The position numbers and the translations under genes were made by a program. Positions 34,319-45,054 of a stretch of DNA of 64,000 nucleotides are shown here, piece by piece. The notes under the pieces are model-generated. The model was not told where the DNA came from, ran no database searches, and worked only from the letters and a program-made list of their open reading frames with translations. Source of the DNA: Mycolicibacterium stellerae (lineage in GTDB: Bacteria; Actinomycetota; Actinomycetes; Mycobacteriales; Mycobacteriaceae); assembly GCF_003719305.1 (NCBI RefSeq), contig NZ_RARC01000023.1, positions 1 to 64,000 of the forward strand. Direction: 5' to 3'. Each line of letters begins with the position of its first letter. The stretch's first letter is position 1.

Positions 34319-35305
34319 CTACTGCGATGCGGTGCGCAGCTTGTCCAGCAGCGGTTCCGCCGCCTCTTTGAAAAACAGATCCTGGGACTCGTCGCCGATC
34401 TGCACCAACGCGATGTCGGTGAAGCCGGCCTCCCAGTACTCGCGGACGGCGTCGACGATCGCGTCCAGATCCGGGCCGCACGGGATGGAGTCGGTGACGT
34501 CCTCGGGCCTGACGAACTGCGTCGCTCCGTCGAATCCGGCAGTGGTCGGCAGGTCGGAGTTGACCGCCCATCCGCCTGCGAACCAACGGAATTGATCATG
34601 AGCACGAGCTATCGCCGCATCGCGGTCGGGATCCCAGCAGACCGGTATCTGACCGATCACCCTGACATCGCCGGGCAGGCCGGTCGCGCGACGCGCGTCA
34701 TGCCAGGAGTCCACCAATTCCTTGTTCGGTTCGACGGCGATCAGGTGGTCGGCCAGCAGCGCGAACTTCTCCACCGAGCGGTCTCCTGACACCGCCGCCG
34801 CGATCGGCACGCCCGCGTCAGGGACATCCCAGAGGCGGGCCGAGTCGACCTCGAAGTACTCGCCTTTCCAGTCGACCAGCTCACCGGTGAACAGCTCGCG
34901 CATGATCTGAATCGCTTCTTGGAGCATCTCCTGGCGTCGAGCCACCGTGGGCCAGCCCTTCCCGACGACGTGCTCGTTGAGGTTCTCACCGCTGCCGACG
35001 CCGAGGGTGAACCGGCCGTCGGCCAGAATTTGAAGGGTTGCCGCTTTCTGCGCCACGACGGCGGGGTGGTAGCGGATCGTCGGGCAGGTGACGTAGGTGA
35101 ACAGCTCGACACGCTCGGTGGCGTGCGCAACCGCGCCGAGCACCGACCACGCGTAGGGGGCATGGCCCTGCGACGAGAGCCACGGGAAGTAGTGGTCGCT
35201 GGAGACTTCGAAGTCGAACCCGACACGCTCCGCCGAAACGGCGTAGTCGACAAGCTGTTTGGGTCCGCTCTGTTCGGTCATCAGGGTGTAGCCAAAACGC
35301 GTCAT
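34319..35305 (-). CDS. F420-dependent LLM-class oxidoreductase (TIGR03557-type)
   Basis: TIM-barrel oxidoreductase of 328 residues of the luciferase-like family, probably using coenzyme F420. S-S-D-H-Y-F-P-W near residue 35, G-V-G-S-G-E-N-L-N-E-H in the middle and the closing I-Q-I-G-D segment match the F420-dependent glucose-6-phosphate dehydrogenase-like subgroup common in mycobacteria. Substrate unknown. The gene has its own 5' region (35306-35342) and is followed by the 50-residue small protein. Confidence 0.88.
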   Translation of the reverse strand: MTRFGYTLMTEQSGPKQLVDYAVSAERVGFDFEVSSDHYFPWLSSQGHAPYAWSVLGAVAHATERVELFTYVTCPTIRYHPAVVAQKAATLQILADGRFTLGVGSGENLNEHVVGKGWPTVARRQEMLQEAIQIMRELFTGELVDWKGEYFEVDSARLWDVPDAGVPIAAAVSGDRSVEKFALLADHLIAVEPNKELVDSWHDARRATGLPGDVRVIGQIPVCWDPDRDAAIARAHDQFRWFAGGWAVNSDLPTTAGFDGATQFVRPEDVTDSIPCGPDLDAIVDAVREYWEAGFTDIALVQIGDESQDLFFKEAAEPLLDKLRTASQ

Positions 35306-35342
35306 GGCGTCTGGTTACCCGGGTGCCAGACGGCGAAAACGG

Positions 35343-35807
35343 CTACAGGCGAGCTTTGACCGCGGCCGAGAGGCGCGCCCCGTCGGCCTTGCCTGCGGCG
35401 ATCGCCGTCGCGGCCTTCATCACCTGGCCCATCTGTTTCATGCCCGGCGCTTCGCCGTTCTCCTCGGAGACCGCAGCGATTGCCGTGTCCACCACGTCGG
35501 CCAGTTCTGCTTCGGTCAACGGCGTTGGCAGATACTCGTCGATGACTCGGGCCTCGGCGTGCTCATTGGCCGCCAGTTCGCCACGGCCGTTCTGGGTATA
35601 GATCTCCGCCGACTCGCCGCGCTTCTTCGCTTCCCGTGCCAGCACCTTGAGCACGTCGTCGTCGGACAGTTCGCGCGACTGCTTGCCTGACGTCTCCTCG
35701 GCCTGGATCGCCGACAACAGCATTCGCAGCGTTGCGGTGCGCAGCTTGTCCTGCGATTTCATCGCACTTGTCAGATCTGCACGCAGCCGGTCCTTGAGTT
35801 CCGCCAT
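35343..35807 (-). CDS. GatB/YqeY family protein (Rv3688c-like)
   Basis: Protein of 154 residues, M-A-E-L-K-D-R-L and following, of the YqeY family, which resembles the tRNA-binding tail of GatB but acts as a stand-alone protein of unclear function. The Y-L-P-T-P-L-T-E-A-E-L segment and the G-Q-V-M-K-A-A motif are typical. The ATG at 35807 is preferred over an in-frame upstream codon because it starts the family N-terminus. It lies 10 bp after the SIMPL-domain gene on the same strand. Confidence 0.88.
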   Translation of the reverse strand: MAELKDRLRADLTSAMKSQDKLRTATLRMLLSAIQAEETSGKQSRELSDDDVLKVLAREAKKRGESAEIYTQNGRGELAANEHAEARVIDEYLPTPLTEAELADVVDTAIAAVSEENGEAPGMKQMGQVMKAATAIAAGKADGARLSAAVKARL

Positions 35808-35817
35808 GACGCCGACG

Positions 35818-36504
35818 CTACGCCGTCGGATGCCCGTCCTCACCGATGAACCGCGCATCGACGGTCGCCGAAACCTCGATGTCCGCCGGTATCAGTTCGA
35901 CGTCTGACCCGCCGCCGTCTGCGGCGCCCACACGCATGTAGGCGGCTCCCCCGCCCCTTTCCGGATGCAGATTCGGGCCCAACATTCCGGCGTCTGCAAT
36001 GGCGACCGGCGCGATCTTGCCGAGCCCGAGCGCGTCGGCATACAGCTGAGCACGGACGACGGCGTCTTCGACCGCCCTGGTGTGAGCCTGCCGCTGCAAC
36101 TCCGTTCGCCTCTTCGACGTCAGGGTCCACTCGACGTGGGAGATCTTGAAGCCTTCGGTGTTCGTGACGTGCTGGCCGACCCAGCGCGACAGCGACGAGA
36201 AGTCGCGGAACTTCACCTCGATTCCGACCCTCGCGTAGTGCACGAGCGGAAGCTGTATCCCGTCTTTGTTCCACGGCCTGTTCGACCAGGTGCGCAATTG
36301 CTGTGCCGACCACCACGTCACGGGCCCGTGGTCGCCTGTCTTCAGCGGGGTGACCGATGCCTTGACGGCCTCCAGATCGCGGGCCACCCGGTCGTACACC
36401 GGCTCCATCGCCGGCCCCTCGTACGCGATGGTGGCGTGGACGGTCCCGCGTTCGGGAGACTGGAACGCGCTAAACGTTCCTCGGACGGTGATCTCGGTCG
36501 GCAT
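35818..36504 (-). CDS. SIMPL (DUF541) domain protein
   Basis: Protein of 228 residues with the SIMPL/DUF541 fold, starting M-P-T-E-I-T-V-R-G-T-F-S and containing A-Q-L-Y-A-D-A-L-G-L-G-K-I and the closing I-E-V-S-A-T-V-D-A-R-F. It lacks a signal peptide, unlike many SIMPL proteins, so it may be cytoplasmic. Function unknown. The frame stays open upstream through the proline-rich gene on the other strand, but that part is a shadow. It is divergent from the proline-rich membrane protein, with 89 bp between starts. Confidence 0.82.
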   Translation of the reverse strand: MPTEITVRGTFSAFQSPERGTVHATIAYEGPAMEPVYDRVARDLEAVKASVTPLKTGDHGPVTWWSAQQLRTWSNRPWNKDGIQLPLVHYARVGIEVKFRDFSSLSRWVGQHVTNTEGFKISHVEWTLTSKRRTELQRQAHTRAVEDAVVRAQLYADALGLGKIAPVAIADAGMLGPNLHPERGGGAAYMRVGAADGGGSDVELIPADIEVSATVDARFIGEDGHPTA

Positions 36505-36593
36505 GCGGCCACCGTAGCGGCGGCGAAGGACCGGCCGATGGCCCGCCGCGGTCCACGTTGTCAATTTTCCCGGTGATCGACAGGATGGTGGCC

Positions 36594-37748
36594 ATGAGCA
36601 ACCCTGGGTACCCGCCGCCCGGCTACCCACCGCCCGGCTACCAGGGCTACCCGCCCCCCGGCTATCAGCCGTACCCGCCGCCCGGCTACCAGGGCTATCC
36701 ACCGCCCGGCTATCCCGGCTACCCACCGCCGGGCTATCCACCACCCGGCTACGGCCCGCCTCCGCCGATGCCGCCCGCAATCAAGCCGGGCGTCATCCCG
36801 CTTCGGCCGCTGACCCTCACCGACATCCTCAACGGCGCGTTCTCCTATATCCGGACCAACCCCAAGGCGACGCTCGGGCTGACGACGGTCGTGGTGGTGG
36901 TCGCCCAGCTGATCGGGCTGGTTCTGCAGATCGGCCCGCTGGCCGCGATGGGCGAACTCGGCATGCTGCGCGGAGAGGAAGCGTCGACGGCTGCGCTGCT
37001 TGGCTCGTCGGCCTCCAGCATCGCCAGCACCGTCACCACGCTGCTGTCGTCGATCGTGCTCAGCGGCATGCTCACGGTCATCGTGGGAAGGGCGGTGTTC
37101 GGCGCAGGAATCACGATCGGCGAGGCATGGCAGCGTGTCCGCGGGCGACTGCTCCCGTTGTTCGGCTACATGCTGTTGTGGCTGCTCGCGGTGGCAGTCC
37201 CGGTGTTCATCGTGGTGTTCGTCGTCGCCATCGTCGTTCAGTTCAGTGGCGCCGCGGCCTTCGTCCTGGCCATCCCCCTCGGGCTCGGATTGATTGCGCT
37301 GCTCGTCTATCTGTGGACGGTGCTCAGTTTCGCTCCGCCGCTGATCGTGCTGGAACGCCTCGGTGTCTTTCCGTCGATCAGCCGGTCCGTGCGGCTGGTG
37401 AAGGGTGACTTCTGGCGCGTGTTGGGGATCCGGCTGCTGGCGACGCTTGTCGCAGGGGTGATCGCGGGGGCGGTGTCGATTCCGTTCAGCCTCACCGGCC
37501 AACTCATGCTGATGGGTTCGGAATCCACCGCAACGACCCTGATCGCGCTGGTGCTCGTCGCCGTCGGCAGCGCGGTCGGCCAGATCGTCACGGCGCCGTT
37601 CAGCGCGGGCGCGGTGGTGCTCCTCTACACCGACCGGCGGATCCGTGCCGAGGCGTTCGACCTGGTGCTGCAGACCGGCGCGGCGATCGCGGCGCCGGGT
37701 GCGGCACCGGACTCGACCGACCACCTGTGGCTCACCCGGCAGCCCTGA
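36594..37748 (+). CDS. proline/glycine/tyrosine-rich head, polytopic membrane protein (Rv3689-like)
   Basis: Membrane protein of 384 residues. Residues about 3-60 consist of repeats of G-Y-P-P-P and G-Y-Q-G-Y-P-P-P, encoded by a repetitive stretch at 36603-36770. Six or so membrane helices follow (about 85-370), with the pattern of the glycerophosphoryl-diester-phosphodiesterase-like membrane domain. ATG at 36594 or 36585 could be used. It opens a rightward operon with the DUF4129, DUF4350, MoxR and DUF58 genes, matching Rv3689-Rv3693. The function of the cluster is unknown; an envelope role is inferred. Confidence 0.83.
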   Translation: MSNPGYPPPGYPPPGYQGYPPPGYQPYPPPGYQGYPPPGYPGYPPPGYPPPGYGPPPPMPPAIKPGVIPLRPLTLTDILNGAFSYIRTNPKATLGLTTVVVVVAQLIGLVLQIGPLAAMGELGMLRGEEASTAALLGSSASSIASTVTTLLSSIVLSGMLTVIVGRAVFGAGITIGEAWQRVRGRLLPLFGYMLLWLLAVAVPVFIVVFVVAIVVQFSGAAAFVLAIPLGLGLIALLVYLWTVLSFAPPLIVLERLGVFPSISRSVRLVKGDFWRVLGIRLLATLVAGVIAGAVSIPFSLTGQLMLMGSESTATTLIALVLVAVGSAVGQIVTAPFSAGAVVLLYTDRRIRAEAFDLVLQTGAAIAAPGAAPDSTDHLWLTRQP

Positions 37749-37749
37749 C

Positions 37750-38403
37750 GTGCCCGCAATCGATATCGACCGAGACGCCGCCCATGAGGCGGCCCAGCGT
37801 GAACTCGCAAAGCCCATCTATCCCAAGCCATCTCTGACCCAACGTTTCTCGGAGTGGCTGGACGACCTGCTCTACCGCATAGTGCAGGAGGGCTCGAAGC
37901 TGCCAGGCGGCTGGTTCACCATTTCTGTGCTGCTCATCATCCTCGCGATCGCGATTGTGGTGGCGGTGCGAATCGCGCGGCGCACCATGCGTACAAACCG
38001 CGGCGGCGAGCACGCACTGTTCGATTCGCATGAATTGACCGCCGCTGCGCACCGCGCGACCGCCGAACAATTTGCCGCGCAGGGTAATTGGGCCGCCGCC
38101 ATCCGCCACCGCCTCAGAGCCGTCGCGCGACAGCTCGAGGAAGACGGCGTGCTCAACCCCGTGCCGGGCAGGACGGCGACCGAGCTCGCGGTGGATGCCG
38201 GAGCGGCCCTTCCGGACCTCGGCGGCGAACTGACGCAAGCCGCAACCGCGTTCAACGATGTCACCTACGGCGAGCGGCCCGGCACCGAGCCTGCCTACCG
38301 GATGATCACCGACCTCGACCGCCATCTACGGTCCCGCGGTGCGACGAGGTCTGGCACGTCGGCGATCCCCGCCGCGACAGACACCTGGACGGCGATTCGA
38401 TGA
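37750..38403 (+). CDS. DUF4129 membrane protein (Rv3690-like)
   Basis: Protein of 217 residues with one membrane helix (about 55-78, W-F-T-I-S-V-L-L-I-I-L-A-I-A-I). A cytoplasmic DUF4129 domain follows, with A-A-A-I-R-H-R-L-R-A-V and G-R-T-A-T-E-L. The GTG at 37750 begins one base after the preceding stop codon and its stop overlaps the next ATG. In other actinobacteria DUF4129 proteins co-occur with MoxR and DUF58, as here; one proposal links such sets to a transglutaminase-like envelope system, but no transglutaminase gene is present. Confidence 0.82.
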   Translation: MPAIDIDRDAAHEAAQRELAKPIYPKPSLTQRFSEWLDDLLYRIVQEGSKLPGGWFTISVLLIILAIAIVVAVRIARRTMRTNRGGEHALFDSHELTAAAHRATAEQFAAQGNWAAAIRHRLRAVARQLEEDGVLNPVPGRTATELAVDAGAALPDLGGELTQAATAFNDVTYGERPGTEPAYRMITDLDRHLRSRGATRSGTSAIPAATDTWTAIR

Positions 38404-39538
38404 CAGACGTCGACACCGCGATTGCACCGACGGCGAGGCAGCGCTGGCGGGCGGGCCGTTGGGTGATCTCTGCGCTGGTCCTCATCACCGCTGTCGCCGC
38501 GTTGACGACACTTCTGACGTCGGCCCGGCCCGGCGGCCGGATGGACCCTGCCGCAACATCTCCCGAGGGCGCTCATGCCTTGGTCACCTTGTTGCGCGAC
38601 CACGGTGTCGATGTGGTCGTCGCAGACGACATCGATGCCGTCGAACGGGCGGCACGACCAGACACACTGGTCATCACCGTGCAGACGAACCACCTCGTCG
38701 ACGATGACGTACTGCGCCGGCTGGCTGCAGTGCCCGGCGACCGGCTCGTCGTCGAGCCGATCTCGCGGACGAGAGAGGTTCTCGCGTCCGAGGTTCGCCG
38801 CGACGCGCTGGGCAGTGAAGGCGGCTCTCCGGACTGCGATCTGCGGGAGGCCACCAGGGCCGGGGATGTCCAGTTCGGTGCGAGCGACGCATTCGAGGCG
38901 GAAGGCGACGTGCCGGTGACACGGTGCTACGAGGGGGCGGTCGTCCGCTACACCGACGAGGGTCGCACCGTGACGGTCGTCGGCACCTCGGACTTCATGG
39001 CCAACTCGGGACTGCTGAAGCGGGGCAACGCGGCGCTGGCCATGAACCTGGCCGGCGCGGCGCCACGGGTCATCTGGTACGCCCCGCAACACACCGAGGG
39101 CGAATCATCAGGCGGTGCGACAGTTTTTGACCTCATCCCCGACCGCGTGACGTGGATCTTCCTGCAGCTGTGCCTGGTCGTGCTGTTGGTCGCGCTGTGG
39201 AAGGGCCGACGAATCGGCCCGCTGGTCGCCGAGCGACTGCCGGTCGTGGTGCGCGCGTCGGAGACCGTGGAGGGCCGCGGCAGGCTCTATCGGTCGCATC
39301 GTGCGGGTGACCGCGCCGCCGACGCGCTGCGCACTGCGACGCTGCAGCGTCTGCTGCCCCGCCTCGGGCTCGGACCCAACGCCGACCCCGCGGCCATCGC
39401 GGCTGCCGTCGTCGGACGAATCGGGCAGGACCCGGAGTTCGTCCGGCACACCCTGTTCGGGCCCGCCCCTGCCACCGACACCGACCTGCTGAACCTCTCC
39501 CACGCTCTCGACAACATCGAAAGGCAGGTCGCCCAGTC

Positions 39539-39542
<4 letters not shown>
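38400..39542 (+). CDS. DUF4350 membrane protein (Rv3691-like)
   Basis: Protein of 380 residues. An N-terminal helix (about 18-40) anchors a DUF4350 domain resembling a sugar-isomerase/GATase-like alpha/beta fold (D-T-L-V-I-T-V-Q, then E-G-R-T-V-T-V-V-G-T-S-D-F). A second helix (about 247-265) and a cytoplasmic helical tail follow. The ATG overlaps the DUF4129 stop and its stop overlaps the moxR start, so the order is translationally coupled. Function unknown. Confidence 0.82.
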
Positions 39543-40518
<976 letters not shown>

Positions 40519-40519
<1 letters not shown>

Positions 40520-41841
40520 TGGTGCTCACCGGCCGTACCGGCCTGGTGGCGTTGATCTGCGTATTGCCCATCGCGCTGTCACCCTGGCCCGCAACGGCGT
40601 TCATTGCCCTGCTGGCTCTTCTTGTGATTGCGGTCGCGGTGGACATCGCCTTGGCAGGCAGTACCCGCCGGCTCAGGTTCGTCAGGTCGGGGGAGACCGC
40701 CGCGCGACTGGGTCAGCCCGTCGCCGCCGGGCTGACGATCCAGAACGTCGGCCGCAGCCGGTTCAACGGCGAGGTCCGCGACGCCTGGCCGCCGAGTGGA
40801 CGCGCCGAGCCGCGCACGCACCCACTGGACGTGGCTGCGGGACAACAGATTCAGGTGCAGACCTGGCTGCGGCCGGTGCGCCGCGGCGATCAGCAGTCGG
40901 CGTTGGTCACGGCCCGCTCGATCGGTCCGCTCGGCCTTGCCGGCAGGCAGGGTTCGCACCGGGTGCCGTGGGAGATACGGATCCTGCCGCCGTTTCTGTC
41001 CCGTAAGCATCTGCCGTCGCGACTGGCCAAGCTGCGGGAACTGGAGGGCATGGTTCCGGTGCTGATCCGCGGGCGGGGCACCGAATTCGACTCTCTGCGT
41101 GAATATGTCATCGGCGATGACGTCCGGTCCATCGACTGGCGCGCCACCGCCCGCCGCGCCGACGTCGTGGTGCGCACGTGGCGGCCCGAGCGCGATCGTC
41201 GTGTGGTCATCGTCTTGGACACCGGCCGCACATCGGCGGGCCGGGTCGGCGTCGACCCCACCAGAGCCGACCCCGGCGGCTGGCCCCGGCTGGACTGGTC
41301 GATGGATGCGGCGCTGTTGTTGGCGGCGTTGGCTTCCCGGGCCGGCGATCACGTCGACTTCCTGGCCCATGACCGGGTCAGCCGAGCCAGCGTGTTCAAC
41401 GCATCGCGGACCGAACTTCTCGCGCAGTTGGTCAACGCGATGGCTCCCCTTGAGCCCGCGCTCGTCGAATCGGACGCCACCGCGATGGTGTCGGCCGTAG
41501 CGCGCCGGGTGCGGCGACGGGCGCTGGTGGTGCTGATGACTGACCTGAACGCCTCGTCGCTCGACGAGGGCCTGATGACGGTGTTGCCCGCGCTGTCGGC
41601 CAAGCACCAGGTGTTGTTGGCCGCGGTCGCCGACCCTCGAGTCGACCGGCTTGCGGCAGGCCGGGACGACGCCGCGCAGGTGTACGACGCCGCCGCTGCG
41701 GAACGGGCGCGCAACGACCGGCGGATGATCGCATCGAGGCTGCGTCGCCACGGGGTCGACGTCGTCGATGCGGCGCCGGAGGAGTTGGCGCCCGCGCTGG
41801 CCGACCACTATCTGGCGATGAAGGCCAGCGGCCGGCTGTAG
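40519..41841 (+). CDS. DUF58/VWA-like protein (Rv3693-like)
   Basis: Protein of 440 residues with two N-terminal membrane helices (about 5-45), a beta-rich middle and the DUF58 core R-G-R-G-T-E-F-D-S-L-R-E-Y-V-I-G-D-D-V-R-S-I-D-W-R-A. A VWA-like domain follows, with V-V-I-V-L-D-T-G-R-T-S-A-G in place of a full MIDAS D-x-S-x-S. It is the presumed partner of the MoxR ATPase. The GTG shares one base with the preceding TAG. Confidence 0.87.
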
Positions 41842-41877
41842 TCCGGCTTTAGGGTAATCCGGCCCCGAAGGCACGGG

Positions 41878-42870
41878 TCAGCCCGTCGGGACGACGTCCG
41901 GCGCGTCGTCGACATCACCGGTCTCGTTCGCCGCAACGGCTTTTCGACCGAAGTGAATGACATAGGCCAGGAACCCGGCCTCGGCGAGAATGCCGATTCC
42001 GATCCGCACGAATGTCGGCAGCGGTGACGGCGTGACAAGGGCTTCGATCAGGCCCGCGACCAACAGCACCGCGACCAATCCGACCGCGACGGACACCACT
42101 GCCCTGCCCCGTTCTGCGAGCACCTGAAGCCGAGGGCGGTTGCCCGGCGAGATCACCGACCAGCCGAGCTGCATGCCGACCGCGCCCGCAAGGAACACCG
42201 CGGTCAGCTCGATCAACCCGTGCGGGGCGAGCAGGCCGAGCATGATGTCGCCCTTGCCCGCGTCGAACATCAGGCCCGCGATGACTCCGACGTTGGCGGC
42301 GTTCTGAAACAGCAGATACGGAATGGGAATGCCGAGCAGCAGTGCGAACGCGATGCACCGGGCGGCCACCCAGGCGTTGTTCGTCCACACCTGCAACGCG
42401 AACGAGCCTGCAGGGTGCTCGCTGTAGTAGTCGGCGAACTCGTGGTTCACCAATTGGTCTATCTCACTGGGAGTTCCGACGGTGGCCTGCACTTCCGGGT
42501 TGCCGGCCACCCACACCGCGATGATGACGGTGACGACGAAGAAGGCCAGCGCGGTCGCGGCCCACCACCGCCAGCTGCGGTAGGCGACGACCGGGAACGA
42601 CACCGTCCAGAACCGGACGAATTCACTCCACAGCGGTGCGTGGGCACTGGTGACCGCCGACCGGGCCCTGGCGACCAGCGACGACAACCGGCCCACCAGC
42701 ACCGAGTCGCCGGATGCCGTCCGCACCATCGACAAATGCGTCGACACCCGCTGATAAAGGTCGACCAGCTCGTCGACCTCGGCGCCGGTCAGCCGCCGAC
42801 GCCGCTTGACCAGCTCCTCGAGCCGCTGCCACGTCGGCCGATGGGCGAGCACGAACGCGTCGACATCCAC
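41878..42870 (-). CDS. SpoIIM-like (stage II sporulation M) membrane protein (Rv3694c-like)
   Basis: Membrane protein of 330 residues. A soluble helical head (V-D-V-D-A-F-V-L-A-H-R-P-T-W, about 1-95) precedes five or six helices with H-G-L-I-E-L and related motifs of the SpoIIM superfamily, which also occurs in non-sporulating actinobacteria. GTG at 42870 is preferred over ATG at 42900, which would overlap the divergent RDD gene start. Convergent with DUF58. Function in mycobacteria unknown. Confidence 0.83.
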   Translation of the reverse strand: MDVDAFVLAHRPTWQRLEELVKRRRRLTGAEVDELVDLYQRVSTHLSMVRTASGDSVLVGRLSSLVARARSAVTSAHAPLWSEFVRFWTVSFPVVAYRSWRWWAATALAFFVVTVIIAVWVAGNPEVQATVGTPSEIDQLVNHEFADYYSEHPAGSFALQVWTNNAWVAARCIAFALLLGIPIPYLLFQNAANVGVIAGLMFDAGKGDIMLGLLAPHGLIELTAVFLAGAVGMQLGWSVISPGNRPRLQVLAERGRAVVSVAVGLVAVLLVAGLIEALVTPSPLPTFVRIGIGILAEAGFLAYVIHFGRKAVAANETGDVDDAPDVVPTG

Positions 42871-42898
42871 CCTCCAAATCCTAGTAGCGTGGGCTTTC

Positions 42899-43804
42899 AT
42901 GGTCGGGCATGCAGAACAGGTGGTGACCGGCGACGCCGTCGTGCTCGATGTTCAGATCGCGCAGCTGCCGGTGCGGGCGCTGTCCGCGCTGATCGACATC
43001 GCGGTGATCTTCGTCGGCTACATCGCCGGCGTGATGCTGTGGGCGACGACGCTGGACCGGTTCGATTCCGCGCTGTCGGGCGCGGTACTGGTCATCTTCA
43101 CCGTGCTGACCATGGTCGGCTATCCGCTGATATTCGAGAGCGCGACGCGAGGCAGGACGCTGGGCAAGATGGCGCTCGGGCTGCGGGTGGTGTCCGACGA
43201 CGGCGGCCCGGAGCGCTTCCGGCAAGCACTGTTTCGGGCACTGGCATCGGTGATCGAGATCTGGACGTTCTTCGGCGGGCCCGCGGTGATCTGCAGCCTG
43301 CTGTCGTCGAAGGGCAAACGGATCGGCGATGTGTTCGCAGGCACCGTCGTGATCAGCGAGCGCGGGCCGAAGCTTCCGCCTCCCCCGGTGATGCCTCCGT
43401 CGTTGGCGTGGTGGGCATCGTCGCTGCAGCTATCGGGACTGGGTCCCGAGCAGGCCGAGTTGGCCCGCCAATTCCTCTCTCGCGCATCGCAGTTGGATCC
43501 TCGAATCCGCGAGCAGATGGCCCATCGCATCGCCGGTGACGTGGTCGCGCGGGTCTCCCCGCCGCCTCCGCCCAGTGTCCCCCCGCAGTACGTGCTCGCG
43601 GCTGTGCTTGCCGAACGGCACCGACGAGAATTGGAGCGGCTACGACCCGCGCCGGCGGAGCCACCACCACCGCCACCGTCGTGGGGTGCTCCCCCGCAGT
43701 GGGCACCAGCGCCGGCGCAGGGGGCGCCTGCGCCGCAGTCCTGGTCTCCGCCGCCGCCGGTTGCCCCGCCACCCGACGGCGGCGGCTTCGCCCCGCCTGG
43801 CTGA
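42899..43804 (+). CDS. RDD-family membrane protein with proline-rich tail (Rv3695-like)
   Basis: Protein of 301 residues. The RDD domain (about 15-165) has the charged P-V-R-A-L-S-A-L-I-D-I start of helix 1, three membrane helices and R-G-R-T-L-G-K-M-A-L-G-L between them. A cytoplasmic stretch follows, and the last 80 residues are mostly proline, alanine and glutamine. GTG codons slightly downstream (V-V-T-G-D) are possible starts. It is divergent from the SpoIIM-like gene; the two membrane proteins are paired in mycobacteria. Confidence 0.84.
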   Translation: MVGHAEQVVTGDAVVLDVQIAQLPVRALSALIDIAVIFVGYIAGVMLWATTLDRFDSALSGAVLVIFTVLTMVGYPLIFESATRGRTLGKMALGLRVVSDDGGPERFRQALFRALASVIEIWTFFGGPAVICSLLSSKGKRIGDVFAGTVVISERGPKLPPPPVMPPSLAWWASSLQLSGLGPEQAELARQFLSRASQLDPRIREQMAHRIAGDVVARVSPPPPPSVPPQYVLAAVLAERHRRELERLRPAPAEPPPPPPSWGAPPQWAPAPAQGAPAPQSWSPPPPVAPPPDGGGFAPPG

Positions 43805-43809
43805 TCGGG

Positions 43810-44304
43810 TCAGCGATACCGTGCGCCGATCAGCATCAGCGCAGGGGCCACGATGGCGGTGCAGGTGCGGACGTGGTTCCACGCCGTCCACGTCGAGAAG
43901 TACGCCTGCCATTCACCGGCGGCGTCGGCGAGCGACAGTCCCGCCGGGTCGACGGAGTCGAGGTGGTTGTTGAGCGGCACGTTGAACGCCACCGTGATGA
44001 CGGCGCCGAGCACGCCGAAGATCGCACCGGCCAGAAGCCATCCGCTGCCCGGTTGGCGAATCTGGACGATGGCCACCACCCCGACGGCCGCCGCGAGCAC
44101 GGCCGCCCCGAGGTAGGCCACCAGGAAGGGTGCATTGGCGTTCGCTTCGGTGTTGATACCGCGCATCGCGGTGATCGCGCTGAGCGGGCCGGTGCGATCC
44201 AGTCCGCGCATCACGAAGGTGGAGAAGACGTACATCATTCCCGCGGCGGCCGCGCTGGCGATCGCGGCGATGGAGACAAGGACGACGGTCGGACTCATGT
44301 TCAT
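43810..44304 (-). CDS. DUF1772 (anthrone-oxygenase-like) membrane protein
   Basis: Membrane protein of 164 residues with four helices and the family segments S-T-F-V-M-R-G-L-D and F-N-V-P-L-N-N-H-L, then W-T-A-W-N-H-V-R-T. Members include fungal anthrone oxygenases, but most bacterial ones are uncharacterised. It starts at ATG 44304 or 44298. It is in a different orientation from the RDD gene (convergent, 5 bp apart) and marks the start of an accessory region. Confidence 0.82.
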   Translation of the reverse strand: MNMSPTVVLVSIAAIASAAAAGMMYVFSTFVMRGLDRTGPLSAITAMRGINTEANANAPFLVAYLGAAVLAAAVGVVAIVQIRQPGSGWLLAGAIFGVLGAVITVAFNVPLNNHLDSVDPAGLSLADAAGEWQAYFSTWTAWNHVRTCTAIVAPALMLIGARYR

Positions 44305-44372
44305 GAGTTGGAGTCAACCGATGGCGGCCGAGACGATCCATCGTTGATCGTCGCGATCACATACGTAGTCGT

Positions 44373-45035
44373 CTACATCCCAACGCCCTTGTAGAGCTTG
44401 ATGGAGATAGCGGTCATCCAGGCCCACGCCAAGACGACCGCTGCGGTAAACGACAGGATCGCGACGGCGCCCGCGCCTGATGCCATAAAGGCGAAAGTGC
44501 CCGCGAAAACGAGTCCGGTGACCCGCGAGAACCACGCCCAGCCCCCTTCACCGGCGCGCGAGAAACATGCAGCGAAGACGAAGCACGAGGCCACGAGAGC
44601 GATGAACGCGACGCCCGCGACCGTGAGATGAACCATTGCGTGCCATGTCGGTTCAGCCATTCCGGGTGGTGTGCCGGGCGGGAAGCCGTCGGACGGATCG
44701 GCGCGAAAAATCCCTGCTGCGACCAAGCCGGCGCCATAAGCGCCGAGCAGGCCCGCCGCCCACGCAGAGGAACGGCCGGCGCCGAGCGCCCGTCGAACGC
44801 CCACTGCGGCGGCAATGGTCATGGCGCCCGTGACGAGGAAGGTGACTATTTGCACCCAGCCGAGGTCGCCGTTGGCGAGTTGGCTTGCGGCGTGCCGGGT
44901 GGGGTCGAAGCCCTCCCTGGTCGCCACCTGCGCGGCTACCGAGGCGACGTAGAGGGGTCCTGCGATCACCCCGTAACCGAGCAGCGACTTCGTGACGCGA
45001 TCGGCCAAGGGTGGGCACGTTGTCGCAGCGGTCAT
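44373..45035 (-). CDS. DUF998 membrane protein
   Basis: Membrane protein of 220 residues with six helices. H-A-A-S-Q-L-A-N-G-D-L-G-W (about 47-59) and F-R-A-D-P-S-D-G-F-P-P-G-T-P are the signature loops of DUF998. The ATG at 45035 has GGGAGG upstream. It is divergently arranged with a TetR gene, and the two share a promoter region with two palindromic operators, so repression by that TetR is likely. Confidence 0.85.
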   Translation of the reverse strand: MTAATTCPPLADRVTKSLLGYGVIAGPLYVASVAAQVATREGFDPTRHAASQLANGDLGWVQIVTFLVTGAMTIAAAVGVRRALGAGRSSAWAAGLLGAYGAGLVAAGIFRADPSDGFPPGTPPGMAEPTWHAMVHLTVAGVAFIALVASCFVFAACFSRAGEGGWAWFSRVTGLVFAGTFAFMASGAGAVAILSFTAAVVLAWAWMTAISIKLYKGVGM

Positions 45036-45054
45036 GATTGAGCCTCCCTGTGGA

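Noticed and set aside
36603-36770. regular short repeats as a CRISPR array
   Set aside because: The repeats are in frame and encode Gly-Tyr-Pro-Pro-Pro units; there are no unique spacers. No CRISPR array was seen elsewhere in the window.
40579-41874. 431-codon minus-strand frame across DUF58
   Set aside because: It is antisense to a gene with clear DUF58 motifs and has no domain of its own.
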